DNA from: Candidatus Electrothrix communis | Lineage (GTDB): Bacteria > Desulfobacterota > Desulfobulbia > Desulfobulbales > Desulfobulbaceae | Assembly (NCBI GenBank): GCA_030644725.1 | Contig: CP130629.1 | Location: 124,001-188,000, forward strand | Reading direction: 5' to 3' | DNA length: 64,000 bases | Shown here: positions 46,157 through 56,110 of the stretch, in pieces | Position numbering within the stretch: the stretch's first letter is position 1 | Layout of the letters: each line of letters begins with the position of its first letter | Program-made: the position numbers and the translations under genes | Notes under the pieces: model-generated | The model's database searches: none | Told to the model about the DNA's origin: nothing | Seen by the model: only the letters and a program-made list of their open reading frames with translations

Positions 46157-48784
46157 ATGAAATCGGGGAGCAATTTGGAGCGGGTGCTCAGGAGCGGCGC
46201 ATTTGCCGTGACCGGTGAGCTGGGACCGCCGAAGAACAGTGACCCTGATGTGGTCAGAGAGAAGGCGAGAATCCTGAAAGGCAACGTAGATGCGGTCAAT
46301 ATCACTGATTGTCAGACCGCGATAGTCCGGATGTCATCCATCGGTGCCGGGCTGCTGGCCCAGGCCGAAGGGTTGGAGCCGGTTATTCAGATGACCTGTC
46401 GGGACAGAAACCGGATCGGTATGCAGTCGGATCTGCTGGCTGCATCTGCGCTGGGATTGAAAAACTTGCTCTGCCTGACTGGCGATCATCAGAAATTCGG
46501 TAATCATCCCGGCGCAAAAGGCGTATTTGATATGGATTCTATCCAGCTGTTAGGGATGATCCGGGATATGCGAGACGGGAAAAAATTTCAATGCGGCGAG
46601 GAAATTAAAGGGAAAGGAACAGATCTCTTTCTTGGTGCAGCTGCTAACCCCTTTGCCTATCCTTATGAGTTCCGAGCGGTGCGCATGGGGAAAAAGATTG
46701 CCAACGGCGCTGATTTTATCCAGACCCAGATAATTTATAATCTGGATCGATTTACCGAGTTCATGAAGACAACCTGCGAGCTTGGCCTGCATGAGAAGGC
46801 CTATATCCTCGCTGGCGTGACCCCGCCGAAGTCTGTGGGGATGGCACGCTACATGAAGAAGTTTGTGCCCGGCATGGATGTAACCGATGAGGTTATCAAG
46901 CGGATGCAGGGGGCAAAGGATAAAAAGCAGGAAGGAATTAACATCTGTGTTGATATTATCAATCAGGTCAAAGAAATTCCCGGTGTGGCCGGTGTTCATG
47001 TCATGGCCATTGAGTGGGAGGAGGCGGTTCCTGAAATTTGTGAGAGAGCAGGCCTGCTTCCGCGCCCGACCTTTGATGATGATGCAGCAAGCGTACCTGA
47101 GACCATTGTTGCGGCAAGGGAAACCATAGAGGTACGAACTGCTGCTGGTGCTGCCGATGATGTTCTGGAACAAGCCAAGGCCGAAGCTGAAAAAATTATA
47201 GCCGCCGCCCGGACGGAAGCTGCCGCTCTTTCTGCTCAGGCTGCTCAGTCCGGTGAAGCGACAACGGAAAATGCTGCTGCCAGCGGACAAGCGGCAGATG
47301 ATGCAGGAGAACATGCGATGAATGAAAAAGGACGCCGTGAGGCGTTAGAGTCAGTCAATCAGGGCCTGAATGCCTTGAAAAAGGCCTACGGCCTGAGCGA
47401 TGATCAGTTTGATGCATTGATGAATTTTGTTGATGCGGCATCGGTACTGAATAAAGAGCCAGAGGGGCTGACACAACAACCTGTCGGAGCAACTCCTGCA
47501 CCTGCTGCTCCCGCAGCTGAAGAAAAAGCTGATGATACCGCAGCAAAAGCGGCGGCGGAGAAAGCTGAAGCTGAAGCAAAGGCCAAAGCGGAAGCTCAAG
47601 CCAAGGCTGATGCAGAGGCCAAGGTGAAAGCCGAAGCTACTGCTCAGGCAGAGGCGGAAGCAAAAGCAAAGGCGGAAGCAGAGAAAAAGGTTGCCGCAGA
47701 AGCTGCTGCCAAGGCAGAAGCAGAAAAGAAGGCCGCAGAAGCAAAAGCAGCTGAAGCAAAGGCAGCCTCGGTTGCCGCTCCATCTGATCTGGATGCTCCG
47801 GTTCTGTCCACCGATGAAACACCTTTTTCCGAGCGCGTGACCAAGGTGCCTGCATCCAGCTATAAGACGGCGTATTCCGGCGCGATCCGCGAAGTGACCA
47901 TGGGTAACGGCGATAAGGCCGTGACCGTGGGCGGTGCCACTTCTCTGCCTTTCCATCTTTTTGAAGGCGAGATAGGCAATAAGCCGCTCATCGCTATGGA
48001 GATCATGGATGTTCGACCGGATAACTGGCCCGACACCCTGACCCAATATTTTGATGATGTTATGGACAGCCCAGTGGATTGGGCCAAGAAATGCGTTGAT
48101 GTGTATAAGGCTGATGCCCTGAATATCTGGCTCAACGGTACAGATCCCAACGGGGAAAATCGTTCGGCGGCAGATGCGGCCAAGGATGCGGCAGCTGTGA
48201 TTGAGGCTGTTGATGTACCGATCATCATTTGGGGTTGCGGTAATTCCGAGAAGGATACGGAAACCCTGCGTGAGGTCACCTCCTTGATCGGTGACAAGAA
48301 GGTCTGTCTTGCTCCTCTTGAGGATGCCAACTACCGCGCTATCGGTGCAACGGCAATGGCTTTTCAGCATCCTATGGTTGCGGCCTCGCCCATTGACGTC
48401 AACCTGGCCAAGCAGTTGAACATTCTCCTGGAGAATCTCGGGGTGCCGCTTGGTACGGTTATGATGGATCCGTCAGTTGGTGCGCTGGGCTACGGTATTG
48501 AATACACCTATTCGGTTATGGAGCGTATTCGCATAGCAGCATTGACCCAGAAAGATGAAAAACTCCAGGTGCCGATTATCTGTAACCTCGGACGTGAGGT
48601 TTGGAAGGCCAAAGAGGTTGGGCTGCCCACTGATGAACTGCTGGGTGATCAGGAAAGTCGTGGCATTATGATGGAGGCGATCACCGCATCCTGTATGCTT
48701 ATGGCCGGTGGTGAAGTCCTGATCATGCGCCATCCCAAGGCGGTCAATATGACCAAGGCGCTCATTAACGGTCTGGCCGGTTAA
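46157..48784 (+). CDS. MetF-AcsD fusion: methylene-THF reductase joined to corrinoid protein small subunit
   Basis: 875 residues from the ATG at 46157, after GGAGG. Residues 1-310 are a MetF-type methylenetetrahydrofolate reductase (TGELGPPKNSD, NITDCQTAIVRMSS, CLTGDH, GAAANPFAYPYE, FIQTQIIYNLDRF). A linker (about 325-540) contains a helical SDDQFDALMNFVDAA segment and a long Ala/Lys/Glu-rich coiled-coil run. Residues from about 545 are AcsD, the TIM-barrel small subunit of the corrinoid iron-sulfur protein (GNKPLIAMEIMD, DALNIWLNGTDPNG, VMMDPSVGALGYGIEYTYS). There is one continuous frame. The chain would put methyl-THF formation and the corrinoid methyl carrier on one polypeptide. No MetV gene is adjacent. 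Confidence 0.88.
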   Translation: MKSGSNLERVLRSGAFAVTGELGPPKNSDPDVVREKARILKGNVDAVNITDCQTAIVRMSSIGAGLLAQAEGLEPVIQMTCRDRNRIGMQSDLLAASALGLKNLLCLTGDHQKFGNHPGAKGVFDMDSIQLLGMIRDMRDGKKFQCGEEIKGKGTDLFLGAAANPFAYPYEFRAVRMGKKIANGADFIQTQIIYNLDRFTEFMKTTCELGLHEKAYILAGVTPPKSVGMARYMKKFVPGMDVTDEVIKRMQGAKDKKQEGINICVDIINQVKEIPGVAGVHVMAIEWEEAVPEICERAGLLPRPTFDDDAASVPETIVAARETIEVRTAAGAADDVLEQAKAEAEKIIAAARTEAAALSAQAAQSGEATTENAAASGQAADDAGEHAMNEKGRREALESVNQGLNALKKAYGLSDDQFDALMNFVDAASVLNKEPEGLTQQPVGATPAPAAPAAEEKADDTAAKAAAEKAEAEAKAKAEAQAKADAEAKVKAEATAQAEAEAKAKAEAEKKVAAEAAAKAEAEKKAAEAKAAEAKAASVAAPSDLDAPVLSTDETPFSERVTKVPASSYKTAYSGAIREVTMGNGDKAVTVGGATSLPFHLFEGEIGNKPLIAMEIMDVRPDNWPDTLTQYFDDVMDSPVDWAKKCVDVYKADALNIWLNGTDPNGENRSAADAAKDAAAVIEAVDVPIIIWGCGNSEKDTETLREVTSLIGDKKVCLAPLEDANYRAIGATAMAFQHPMVAASPIDVNLAKQLNILLENLGVPLGTVMMDPSVGALGYGIEYTYSVMERIRIAALTQKDEKLQVPIICNLGREVWKAKEVGLPTDELLGDQESRGIMMEAITASCMLMAGGEVLIMRHPKAVNMTKALINGLAG

Positions 48785-48872
48785 TGAAGATTGCCTACTT
48801 GCTTAACGTAATGCAAGGCTGAAGTCTTGAATCTGAACTCTGAACCGTCTCTACCCTAAGGGAGTTGTCTCA

Positions 48873-51080
48873 ATGTCGAAGATTATCTGCTCCGCAGCGA
48901 TTCGCGGTGCCCAAAAAATCGTGGATATGGCTGAAGCGTCCTACGAGGAGGCCTTAAAGAAGTACGGCCCTGAACAGGAAGTTTCTTTTCCCAATACTGC
49001 ATATTACCTGCCGATTATTTATTCCATGCTTGGAGCAAAGGTGGAAAAACTCGGCGATATGAAAGAAATTTTTCAGGAGTGTCGCAAGCTCCTGCCGGCT
49101 GTTGTTTCCGAGGATATTTGGTTGCCCTACTTGGCTCCTGCCTTGGATGCCGGAATGGCTACCTATTTTGCCGAGGAAATGTACGAGGCAATTGAGTACC
49201 TGAATTCACCGAATTACTACACCAAGACCGAAGATCCCACAGCAGATAATATCTGGTTGGGCGCGGCAGACGATATTATTTTTCGGAAACGTGGCGTCGA
49301 GTTTGTTGACGGCACCGCTCCAGGTTTTGCCGCCATTGTCGGCTCACCGTCAGATCCTGAGGTTGCTTCCAAGATTGCTTTGGAATTGCAGGAAAAAAAT
49401 CTCTATATCTTCATGCATACTGATTCCGATGGGAATTATATGCCTGATATGCTCGCGAAAAACGGCGTACAGGTCGGTTGGAACACCCGCCTGGTGCCTT
49501 TTGGTAAGCGCTATACCTCGGTGGTTTTCTCCATCGGTTTCGCCTGTCGCGTGGCCATGGCCTTCGGTGGTGTGAAGCCGGGTGATTCCAGAGCGAACCT
49601 TATTTACAACAAAGACCGAACCTACGCCTTTGTTATGCCCTTTGGGCAGGTCAGCGACGAGTGGTATGCCAATGCTGCCGGTGCTATCAACTGGGGTTTC
49701 CCGACGATCTCCGATTATGCTATTCCAGAGATCCTGCCTACAGGTATCTGTACCTATGAGCATGTGGTATCCGATATACCCCATGACGAGATCGTCCAGA
49801 AGGCCATTGAGGTGCGTGGCCTGAAGGTCAATGTCGCCAAAATTGATATTCCCATGTCCTTTGGTCCGGCCTTTGAGGGTGAGCGTATCCGGAAAGACGA
49901 TCTCTTTATGGAATGCGGTGGTGGTCGAACCACCGGTGTTGAGGTCTTGATCTCCAAGGAAATGGACGAGATTGAAGACGGTCTGGTGACCCTGGAAGGT
50001 CCGGATATCTCTGACATCGAATTAGGGCAGAATCTGCCCATCGGTATCCTGGTTGAGGTTGCTGGTCGCGAGATGCAGTCGGATTTCGAGCCTATCCTGG
50101 AGCGTCAGTTTCATCATCTGATGAACTATATCCAGGGCATCATGCATATCGGTCAGCGAAACATCATGTGGGTTCGTATCGGTAAGGGTGCTGTGGAAAA
50201 AGGGTTTTCCTTTAAGCATCTCGGTGTAGTCCTGCATGGTAAGTTGCATCAGGAATTTGGTGCGATTTTGGACAAGGTCCAGGTGAAAATTTACACTGTG
50301 CAGGATAAGGTGGAAGAGGTTATGGAGATCGCCAAGCAGGTGTATGAAGAGCGTGACCTGCGCCTCGGCTCCATGACGGATGAGACCGAAGATGTTTTCT
50401 ACTCCTGTACTCTATGTCAGTCCTTTGCACCCAGCCATGTCTGCGTGATCACACCGGAGCGTATCGGTATGTGTGGCGCCTATAACTGGTTGGATGGCAA
50501 GGCCTCTTTTCAGATCAATCCCACCGGTCCGAACCAGCCCATTGATAAGGGCGAGTGTACAGATGCTGATAACGGATATTTCACTGGTATCAATGAGTTT
50601 GTTAACCAAGCTTCCCGTGGCGCGGTGCCTGAGGTCAGTTGCTATTCTTTGATGAATAATCCCATGACCGCCTGTGGCTGTTTTGAGGCTATTGCAGCCA
50701 TGTTGCCGCAATGTAACGGTATCATGGTGGTTAATCGTGATTACAGGGGTATGACCCCTTCCGGCATGAAGTTCACCACCCTGGCCGGTATGGCTGGCGG
50801 CGGTATGCAGACACCGGGTTTCATGGGTGTATCCAAGCATTACATGTCCAGTAAAAAACTGTTTAAGGCTGAAGGTGGCGTTAGGCGAATGGTCTGGATG
50901 CCGAAAATTCTCAAGGATGAGATCAGCGAGAAGCTCAAGGCCTTATGTGAGCATGAGGGAATGCCGGAGCTTTACGACATGATTGCCACAGAAGAGCAGG
51001 GCACCACAGAGGAAGAGATCCTTGCCTTCTTGAAGGAGAAAGGTCATCCTGCTCTGGAAATGGAAACAGCCATGGGCTGA
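48873..51080 (+). CDS. acsB: Acetyl-CoA synthase (CO-methylating), catalytic subunit
   Basis: 735 residues, full length. It opens SKIICSAAIRGAQKIV. The A-cluster cysteines are in FYSCTLCQSFAPSHVC and GMCGAYNWLD, with the nickel ligands of MTACGCFEAI. It joins CO from CooS, a methyl group from the corrinoid protein and CoA to acetyl-CoA. GGGAG precedes the ATG by 9 bases. Confidence 0.96.
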   Translation: MSKIICSAAIRGAQKIVDMAEASYEEALKKYGPEQEVSFPNTAYYLPIIYSMLGAKVEKLGDMKEIFQECRKLLPAVVSEDIWLPYLAPALDAGMATYFAEEMYEAIEYLNSPNYYTKTEDPTADNIWLGAADDIIFRKRGVEFVDGTAPGFAAIVGSPSDPEVASKIALELQEKNLYIFMHTDSDGNYMPDMLAKNGVQVGWNTRLVPFGKRYTSVVFSIGFACRVAMAFGGVKPGDSRANLIYNKDRTYAFVMPFGQVSDEWYANAAGAINWGFPTISDYAIPEILPTGICTYEHVVSDIPHDEIVQKAIEVRGLKVNVAKIDIPMSFGPAFEGERIRKDDLFMECGGGRTTGVEVLISKEMDEIEDGLVTLEGPDISDIELGQNLPIGILVEVAGREMQSDFEPILERQFHHLMNYIQGIMHIGQRNIMWVRIGKGAVEKGFSFKHLGVVLHGKLHQEFGAILDKVQVKIYTVQDKVEEVMEIAKQVYEERDLRLGSMTDETEDVFYSCTLCQSFAPSHVCVITPERIGMCGAYNWLDGKASFQINPTGPNQPIDKGECTDADNGYFTGINEFVNQASRGAVPEVSCYSLMNNPMTACGCFEAIAAMLPQCNGIMVVNRDYRGMTPSGMKFTTLAGMAGGGMQTPGFMGVSKHYMSSKKLFKAEGGVRRMVWMPKILKDEISEKLKALCEHEGMPELYDMIATEEQGTTEEEILAFLKEKGHPALEMETAMG

Positions 51081-51294
51081 TTAGCGCTAAATCGGGGCTG
51101 ATCGGCATTGAGGTGGCGTTGAATCGACGCTTAATCAGTACTGATTTCGTACTGATTTGCGTGAGAGAAGAGAGCACCGCATCCGGCAGGCAGATCTGCC
51201 GGATGCGCCCAAGATATAACAGGTACTCAGAGAACAAACGAACAGCCGCCGGGCGAATCCATTGAAAAACGGCAGCTGCATGGGAGGATAGATA

Positions 51295-52644
51295 ATGGCG
51301 TTAACCGGTATACAGATACTCAAAATGCTGCCCAAGAAGAATTGCGGCGAGTGTGACATACCTACCTGTCTCGCCTTTGCCATGAAAGTGGCTGCCGGGC
51401 AGGCCGAAATAGAAGCATGTCCTTATGTAAGCGATGAGGCAAAGGCTACCATCGGCGAGGCTTCAGCTCCTCCGATTCGTACCATCAAAATTGGTGCCGG
51501 TGATGCGCAGTTCACCGCAGGCGGTGAAACCTGCCAGTTCCGGCATGAGAAGCGGTTTGAGAATCAGACCGGCTTGGCTGTTCTGATTGCGACAGACGAG
51601 GATGCCGCCTCCATTGACGGCAAGATTAAGCGAGCCAACGATTTTGAGTACGAGCGTGTCGGGGTAATGATGCGTAATAATCTGGTCGCTATTAAGGATA
51701 AGGGTGGTGCTTCTCTGGCTGATATGGCCAAGAAGGTTATGGAAGGTGCTCCTAAGCAGGCTATCATTCTCATGAGTGATAATGTGGAGAGCCTCAAGGC
51801 TGGAGCCGAGGCCTGTGGTGACAATAAGCCGTTGCTCTACGGTGCCACCGGCGAAAACGCGGAGGCCTTTGTCGACCTTGCCAAGGCAACCGGTTGTGCA
51901 ATCGGTGTGAAGGGCAAGAACCTTGATGACTTGGTGGAGACAGCGGATAAGTTGATCGCTGCCGGGGTCAAGGATATGGTTATTGACACCGGTGCCCGGA
52001 CCCTTAAGGGAGCCTTTGAGGATAATGTAGTGGCCCGTCGCGCTGCGGTTAAGGATAAATTCAAGGCCCTTGGTTTTCCGACCATCACTTTTCCCTGCGA
52101 AATGTGTGATGATCTGATGATGGAAGCCATGATTGGTTCTGTTTTGATCGCCAAGTACGCAGGCATTACGGTCTTCTCGGATCTTCAGGGTGAGATACTG
52201 TTCCCGCTTCTGCTTGAGCAGCTGAATATCTTTACGGATCCGCAGCGGCCAATGGTTGTGGCTGAGGATATTTATCCGGTCACCGGACCGGATGAAAATT
52301 CACCGGTACTGATCACCTGTAACTTCTCGCTCACCTACTTTATTGTGTCCGGTGAGATTGAGGGCTCCAAGGTGCCCAGCTGGTTGCTGATCAAGGATAC
52401 TGAAGGTCTGTCCGTATTGACTGCTTGGGCTGCTGGTAAATTCGGTGCCGATCTGATTGCCATGTTTGTCAATAAATCCGGAATTTTGGATAAAGTCAAG
52501 CATCGTGAGCTGATCATTCCGGGCTATCTGGCCACCATCAAGGGTGAGCTGGAAGAAGAGCTGCCTGACTGGACCATTACCATCGGTCCTCGTGAGGCCG
52601 GACATCTGCCTTCCTTCCTCAAGGAATGGAAACCAGCTGCTTAA
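51295..52644 (+). CDS. acsC: Corrinoid iron-sulfur protein large subunit
   Basis: 449 residues. The N-terminal 4Fe-4S domain has KKNCGECDIPTCLAFA and EACPYV. A TIM barrel and a C-terminal B12-binding domain follow (SLTYFIVSGEIEGSKVPSWL, GYLATIKGELEEELPDW). With the AcsD half of the upstream fusion it carries the methyl group on cobalamin from methyl-THF to AcsB. A GGGAGG ribosome site lies 8 bases before the ATG. No gene for the methyltransferase AcsE is seen in the window. Confidence 0.94.
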   Translation: MALTGIQILKMLPKKNCGECDIPTCLAFAMKVAAGQAEIEACPYVSDEAKATIGEASAPPIRTIKIGAGDAQFTAGGETCQFRHEKRFENQTGLAVLIATDEDAASIDGKIKRANDFEYERVGVMMRNNLVAIKDKGGASLADMAKKVMEGAPKQAIILMSDNVESLKAGAEACGDNKPLLYGATGENAEAFVDLAKATGCAIGVKGKNLDDLVETADKLIAAGVKDMVIDTGARTLKGAFEDNVVARRAAVKDKFKALGFPTITFPCEMCDDLMMEAMIGSVLIAKYAGITVFSDLQGEILFPLLLEQLNIFTDPQRPMVVAEDIYPVTGPDENSPVLITCNFSLTYFIVSGEIEGSKVPSWLLIKDTEGLSVLTAWAAGKFGADLIAMFVNKSGILDKVKHRELIIPGYLATIKGELEEELPDWTITIGPREAGHLPSFLKEWKPAA

Positions 52645-52939
52645 ATCGGGCTGACGGTGCAGTTTTGATGTGTACAAGACAGCCCTGTCGTCGCAAGATG
52701 ATGGGGCTGTTTGGTCTGGGAAAGACAAAAGGTCGATTCCTGTCCCCTATATAATGGGCTTGAAGGATGATAGCATGGACCTGATGTGAGTGTGTATAGA
52801 GGAAAATAAAAAACGATGAGCTATAAGCCTGTAACGTATGTTGGGGGCTATGAAATTTTCGTAGGTTTGCTCTTTATTTTAGCAATAATTAGACTGTTAT
52901 TATAACAACTAATAAGTACAATAAACACTGGAGATTGCA

Positions 52940-55900
52940 ATGGGAAAAGGAATGGAACACAGGGCCGGATCAGTCATGGTCGTGGGCGGAGGTATCGCCG
53001 GGATACAAGCTGCCCTTGACCTGACTGAACTTGGTTATTACGTCTACCTGCTGGAAAAAGCACCGGTTGTGGGCGGGGTTATGGCCCAGCTCGACAAGAC
53101 CTTTCCGACCAATGACTGCTCTCTCTGAATACTTGCACCTAAGCTGGTAGAGGCCGGTCGGTCTCCAAATATAGAGATGATAACCAATGCAGATCTTTTG
53201 GCATTGGACGGAAAACCGGGTGATTTCACTGTTAAGGTACGGAAACGCCCTCGTTATATTGATGCGGACAAGTGTACAGCCTGTGGGTTGTGTACCCAAT
53301 ACTGTCCCAAGCATCTTTCAGATGCGTACAATGAAGGATTGGCTCTGACCCGTCCTATTCATATTGACTATGCCCAGGCCGTGCCTGCGACATATTATAT
53401 TGATCCTTCAGCCTGTATGTCTGTGCAGCACGATACCTGCCAGATCTGCGTGCCGGTTTGCCAGAGTCATGCCATTGACTTCAGCCAGCAGCCGGAAGAG
53501 GTTGAGATCAAGGTCGGGGCAATGGTGTTGTCACCAGGCTTCGGCAGGATTGATGACGCCACGCTGGAGAAATACTCCTATGGCGAGCACCCGGACGTGG
53601 TGACCGCTGTTGAGTTTGAGCGTATGACCACGGCTTCGGGACCCTTCCTCGGCGAGGTGAAATGCTTCTCCGACGGTCGCCATCCCAAATCCATGGCCTT
53701 TATCCAATGCGTTGGTTCCAGGGATCTGGGTTGCAATAACGGTTACTGTTCTTCGGTTTGCTGTATGTACGCAATCAAGGAAGCAATGGTTGCCAAGGAG
53801 CATGATCCGGAAGTAGACATCACAGTCTACTACATGGATATCCGCACCCAGGGTAAGGATTTTGATAAGGCCAGGGAACGGGCTGAGGCTATGGGCGTAA
53901 AGTTTGTCCGCGCCAAGGTCGCCGGTGTGACTCCTTGGGGGAATAACCTTCGCCTGACCTACTCCACCTTGGATGGCAAACACGAATTCAAGCCCTATGA
54001 TATGGTGGTTCTTTCTGTGGGCCTGGAAGCGCCTAAGGATGCCCAAGGTATTGCCGAGATGACCGGTATTGAACTCAATCATTATGATTTTGCCAAAACC
54101 GATACCTTTAGCCCGTTAAACACCAGCGTTGAGGGTGTGGTTGTGGCCGGGGCGTTCCAGGGACCCAAGGATATTCCCGAGTCAGTTACCCAGGCATCGG
54201 CAACAGCCGGTATTGTTGCCGGGATGCTGCAACAACAGCGTGGGTTAGGGATTGTCCATAAGTCCTACCCGGACGAGAAGCCCATGGACGAAGAGGTCCG
54301 CATAGGAGTCTTTGTCTGCCATTGCGGTATCAATATCGCCTCGGTGGTAGATGTCCGTAAGGTGGAAGACTCGGTTGAGGGCATGGAAGGGGTTGTCTAC
54401 CATACCGATTCTCTCTATTCCTGTTCTGCGGATGCGGTGAAGACGCTCAAGGATCGGATCATTGAACATAACCTGAACCGGGTAGTCATTGCCGCCTGTT
54501 CACCCAGAACCCATGAGCCGCTCTTTCAGGAAACGCTCAAGGATGCAGGCCTGAACCGTTGTTTGATCGAGATGGTCAATATTCGCGATCAATGTTCTTG
54601 GGTCCATGCTGGCGAGCCGGAAGCGGCCACGGATAAATCACAAGATCTGGTGCGTATGGCTGTGGCCAAGGCCAGAGGAATGCGGCCTTTGCCGGAGCAG
54701 ACCGTGCCGGTTACCCCCAAGGCCTTGATCATCGGGGCAGGCATTGCCGGGATGACCGTGGCGCTGAACTTGGCAGAGCAGGGTTTTGATTCTGTATTGG
54801 TGGAAAAAGGGGAAAAACTGGGCGGCAGCCTGGGTCTGCTGAATCATACCCTGGATACCCACGAGACTGCTTCTCATCTGCAAAAGCTGGTGGCCAAGGT
54901 TGAGGCGAATAAGCATATTGACGTGCTGACCAAGGCTGAGTTGAAAGATTTTTCTGGCTTTATCGGTAATTTTTCCTCTGTGGTTGGAGAAGAGGGCGGT
55001 GCCGAGCATACGGTTGATCACGGCGTTGTGGTCCTGGCAACTGGTGGGCATGAGCATCGTCCTGAAGGCTATCAGCTGGAGGAGAACAGCAAGGTGCTCA
55101 CCCAGACGGAATTGGAAAAACGTTTGGCAGGAAAAGCAAAAAATCGGGCGCCCAAATCTATCGTTATGATCCAGTGTGCCGGATCTCGCGGAGATGACCT
55201 GAAGTATTGTTCCAAGGTTTGCTGTAACCATGCGGTCAAAAATGCGTTGACGATCAAAGAACTGAATCCGGCCTCACAGGTGATTGTTCTGTATCGTGAT
55301 ATGCGGACCTACGGTTATGCTGAGGATGCCTATCGGGAGGCCCGGCTTAAGGGCGTTATTTTTATCCCTTATGAACTGGATAGGAAACCCGTGGTCTCTG
55401 AAGAAGGGAAAAAATTGCAGGTCACATTTTTTGACTCCCTGCTTCAAGAGGAGGTCGAAATGACCCCTGAGCTGGTCGCTCTGTCCGTGGGTATTGTCCC
55501 CGATGGAACCGAGGATCTGAGCAAATTGCTCAAGGCCCCGCTTACCGATGACCGTTTCTTCCTGGAGGCCCATGTTAAGTTGCGGCCTGTTGAATTGCCG
55601 GTTTCCGGTGTCTATGTCTGCGGTCTGGCCCACGGCCCGAAACCGGTGGATGAGACCATTGCCCAGGCCCAGGCAGCTGCGGCCAAGGCGGCCATCCCGC
55701 TGGTCAAGGGTGCCGTCAGCATTGATCCGATTGTTTCAGTGGTGGAGCAGGAAAAATGCATCGGTTGCGGTATCTGTGCCAGCCTTTGTCCTTTTGGTTC
55801 CATTGAGATGATCAAGGTGGACAAGAAGCGCAAGGCGCAGACCATTGCTGCATCCTGTAAGGCCTGCGGTATCTGCTCCAGCCATTGTCCGACCTTTGCC

Positions 55901-55990
55901 ATCTCTATGGGCGGGTTCACCAATGAGCAGATTATGGATCAGATTACTGCCTTCGGTAATGTGAAGGTAGCAGAACCGGTCGAGGCGTAA
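52940..55990 (+). CDS. hdrA: Heterodisulfide reductase subunit A-like protein, selenocysteine form
   Basis: 1016 residues when the TGA at 53126-53128 is read as Sec63. Before it the frame reads FPTNDCSL and after it [11 protein letters not shown], which together are the HdrA motif NDCSxC-ILAPK with Sec in the Cys place. The chain holds an N-terminal FAD fold ([15 protein letters not shown]), 4Fe-4S clusters ([22 protein letters not shown]), a second HdrA-type FAD half ([13 protein letters not shown], near 600) and two C-terminal ferredoxin motifs ([24 protein letters not shown]). It probably bifurcates or relays electrons with MvhD. No HdrB or HdrC is adjacent. Confidence 0.93.
53150..53165 (+). 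promoter_or_regulatory. SECIS-like hairpin for hdrA
   Basis: GAGGCC pairs with GGTCTC around a GGTC loop (one G-U pair). The loop starts about 30 bases after the UGA, in the range used by bacterial SECIS elements, whose apical loop normally has GGU. It is within the coding sequence. Confidence 0.65.
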
Positions 55991-56011
55991 AGCGTAATCT
56001 GGTAACGCACT

Positions 56012-56071
56012 GTAGGGGCAGACCCCTGTGTCTGCCCTGATTATCGGGCGAACAGGGGGATTTGCCCCTAC
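56012..56071. repeat. Paired intergenic palindromes (GTAGGGGCAGAC family), copy 7
   Basis: GTAGGGGCAGACCCC...GTCTGCCC at 56012-56037 plus GGGCGAACAGGGGG...GCCCCTAC at 56046-56071, between hdrA and mvhD. Almost the same build as the copy at 46.0 kb. Confidence 0.8.
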
Positions 56072-56110
56072 GCCTGATTTGAAAAAACAACATCTATGCG
56101 AGGTGTTTTG

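Noticed and set aside
47540-47790. Repeat-like Ala/Lys/Glu DNA as a separate repeat array or CRISPR-like feature
   Set aside because: Irregular codon-level repeats of a coiled-coil linker; no fixed repeat and spacer lengths.
47351-48370. 339-codon open frame opposite the linker and AcsD part
   Set aside because: The Cys/Phe/Leu-rich composition is the complement of the Ala/Lys/Glu linker; it is a shadow.
52940-53128. 62-codon open frame ending at TGA as a separate gene or pseudogene
   Set aside because: The HdrA motif continues directly after the TGA in the same frame and a SECIS-like hairpin follows.
56096-56110. ATG at 56096 as the start of mvhD
   Set aside because: The GAGGTG ribosome site lies between it and the ATG at 56111, which gives the usual MvhD N-terminus.
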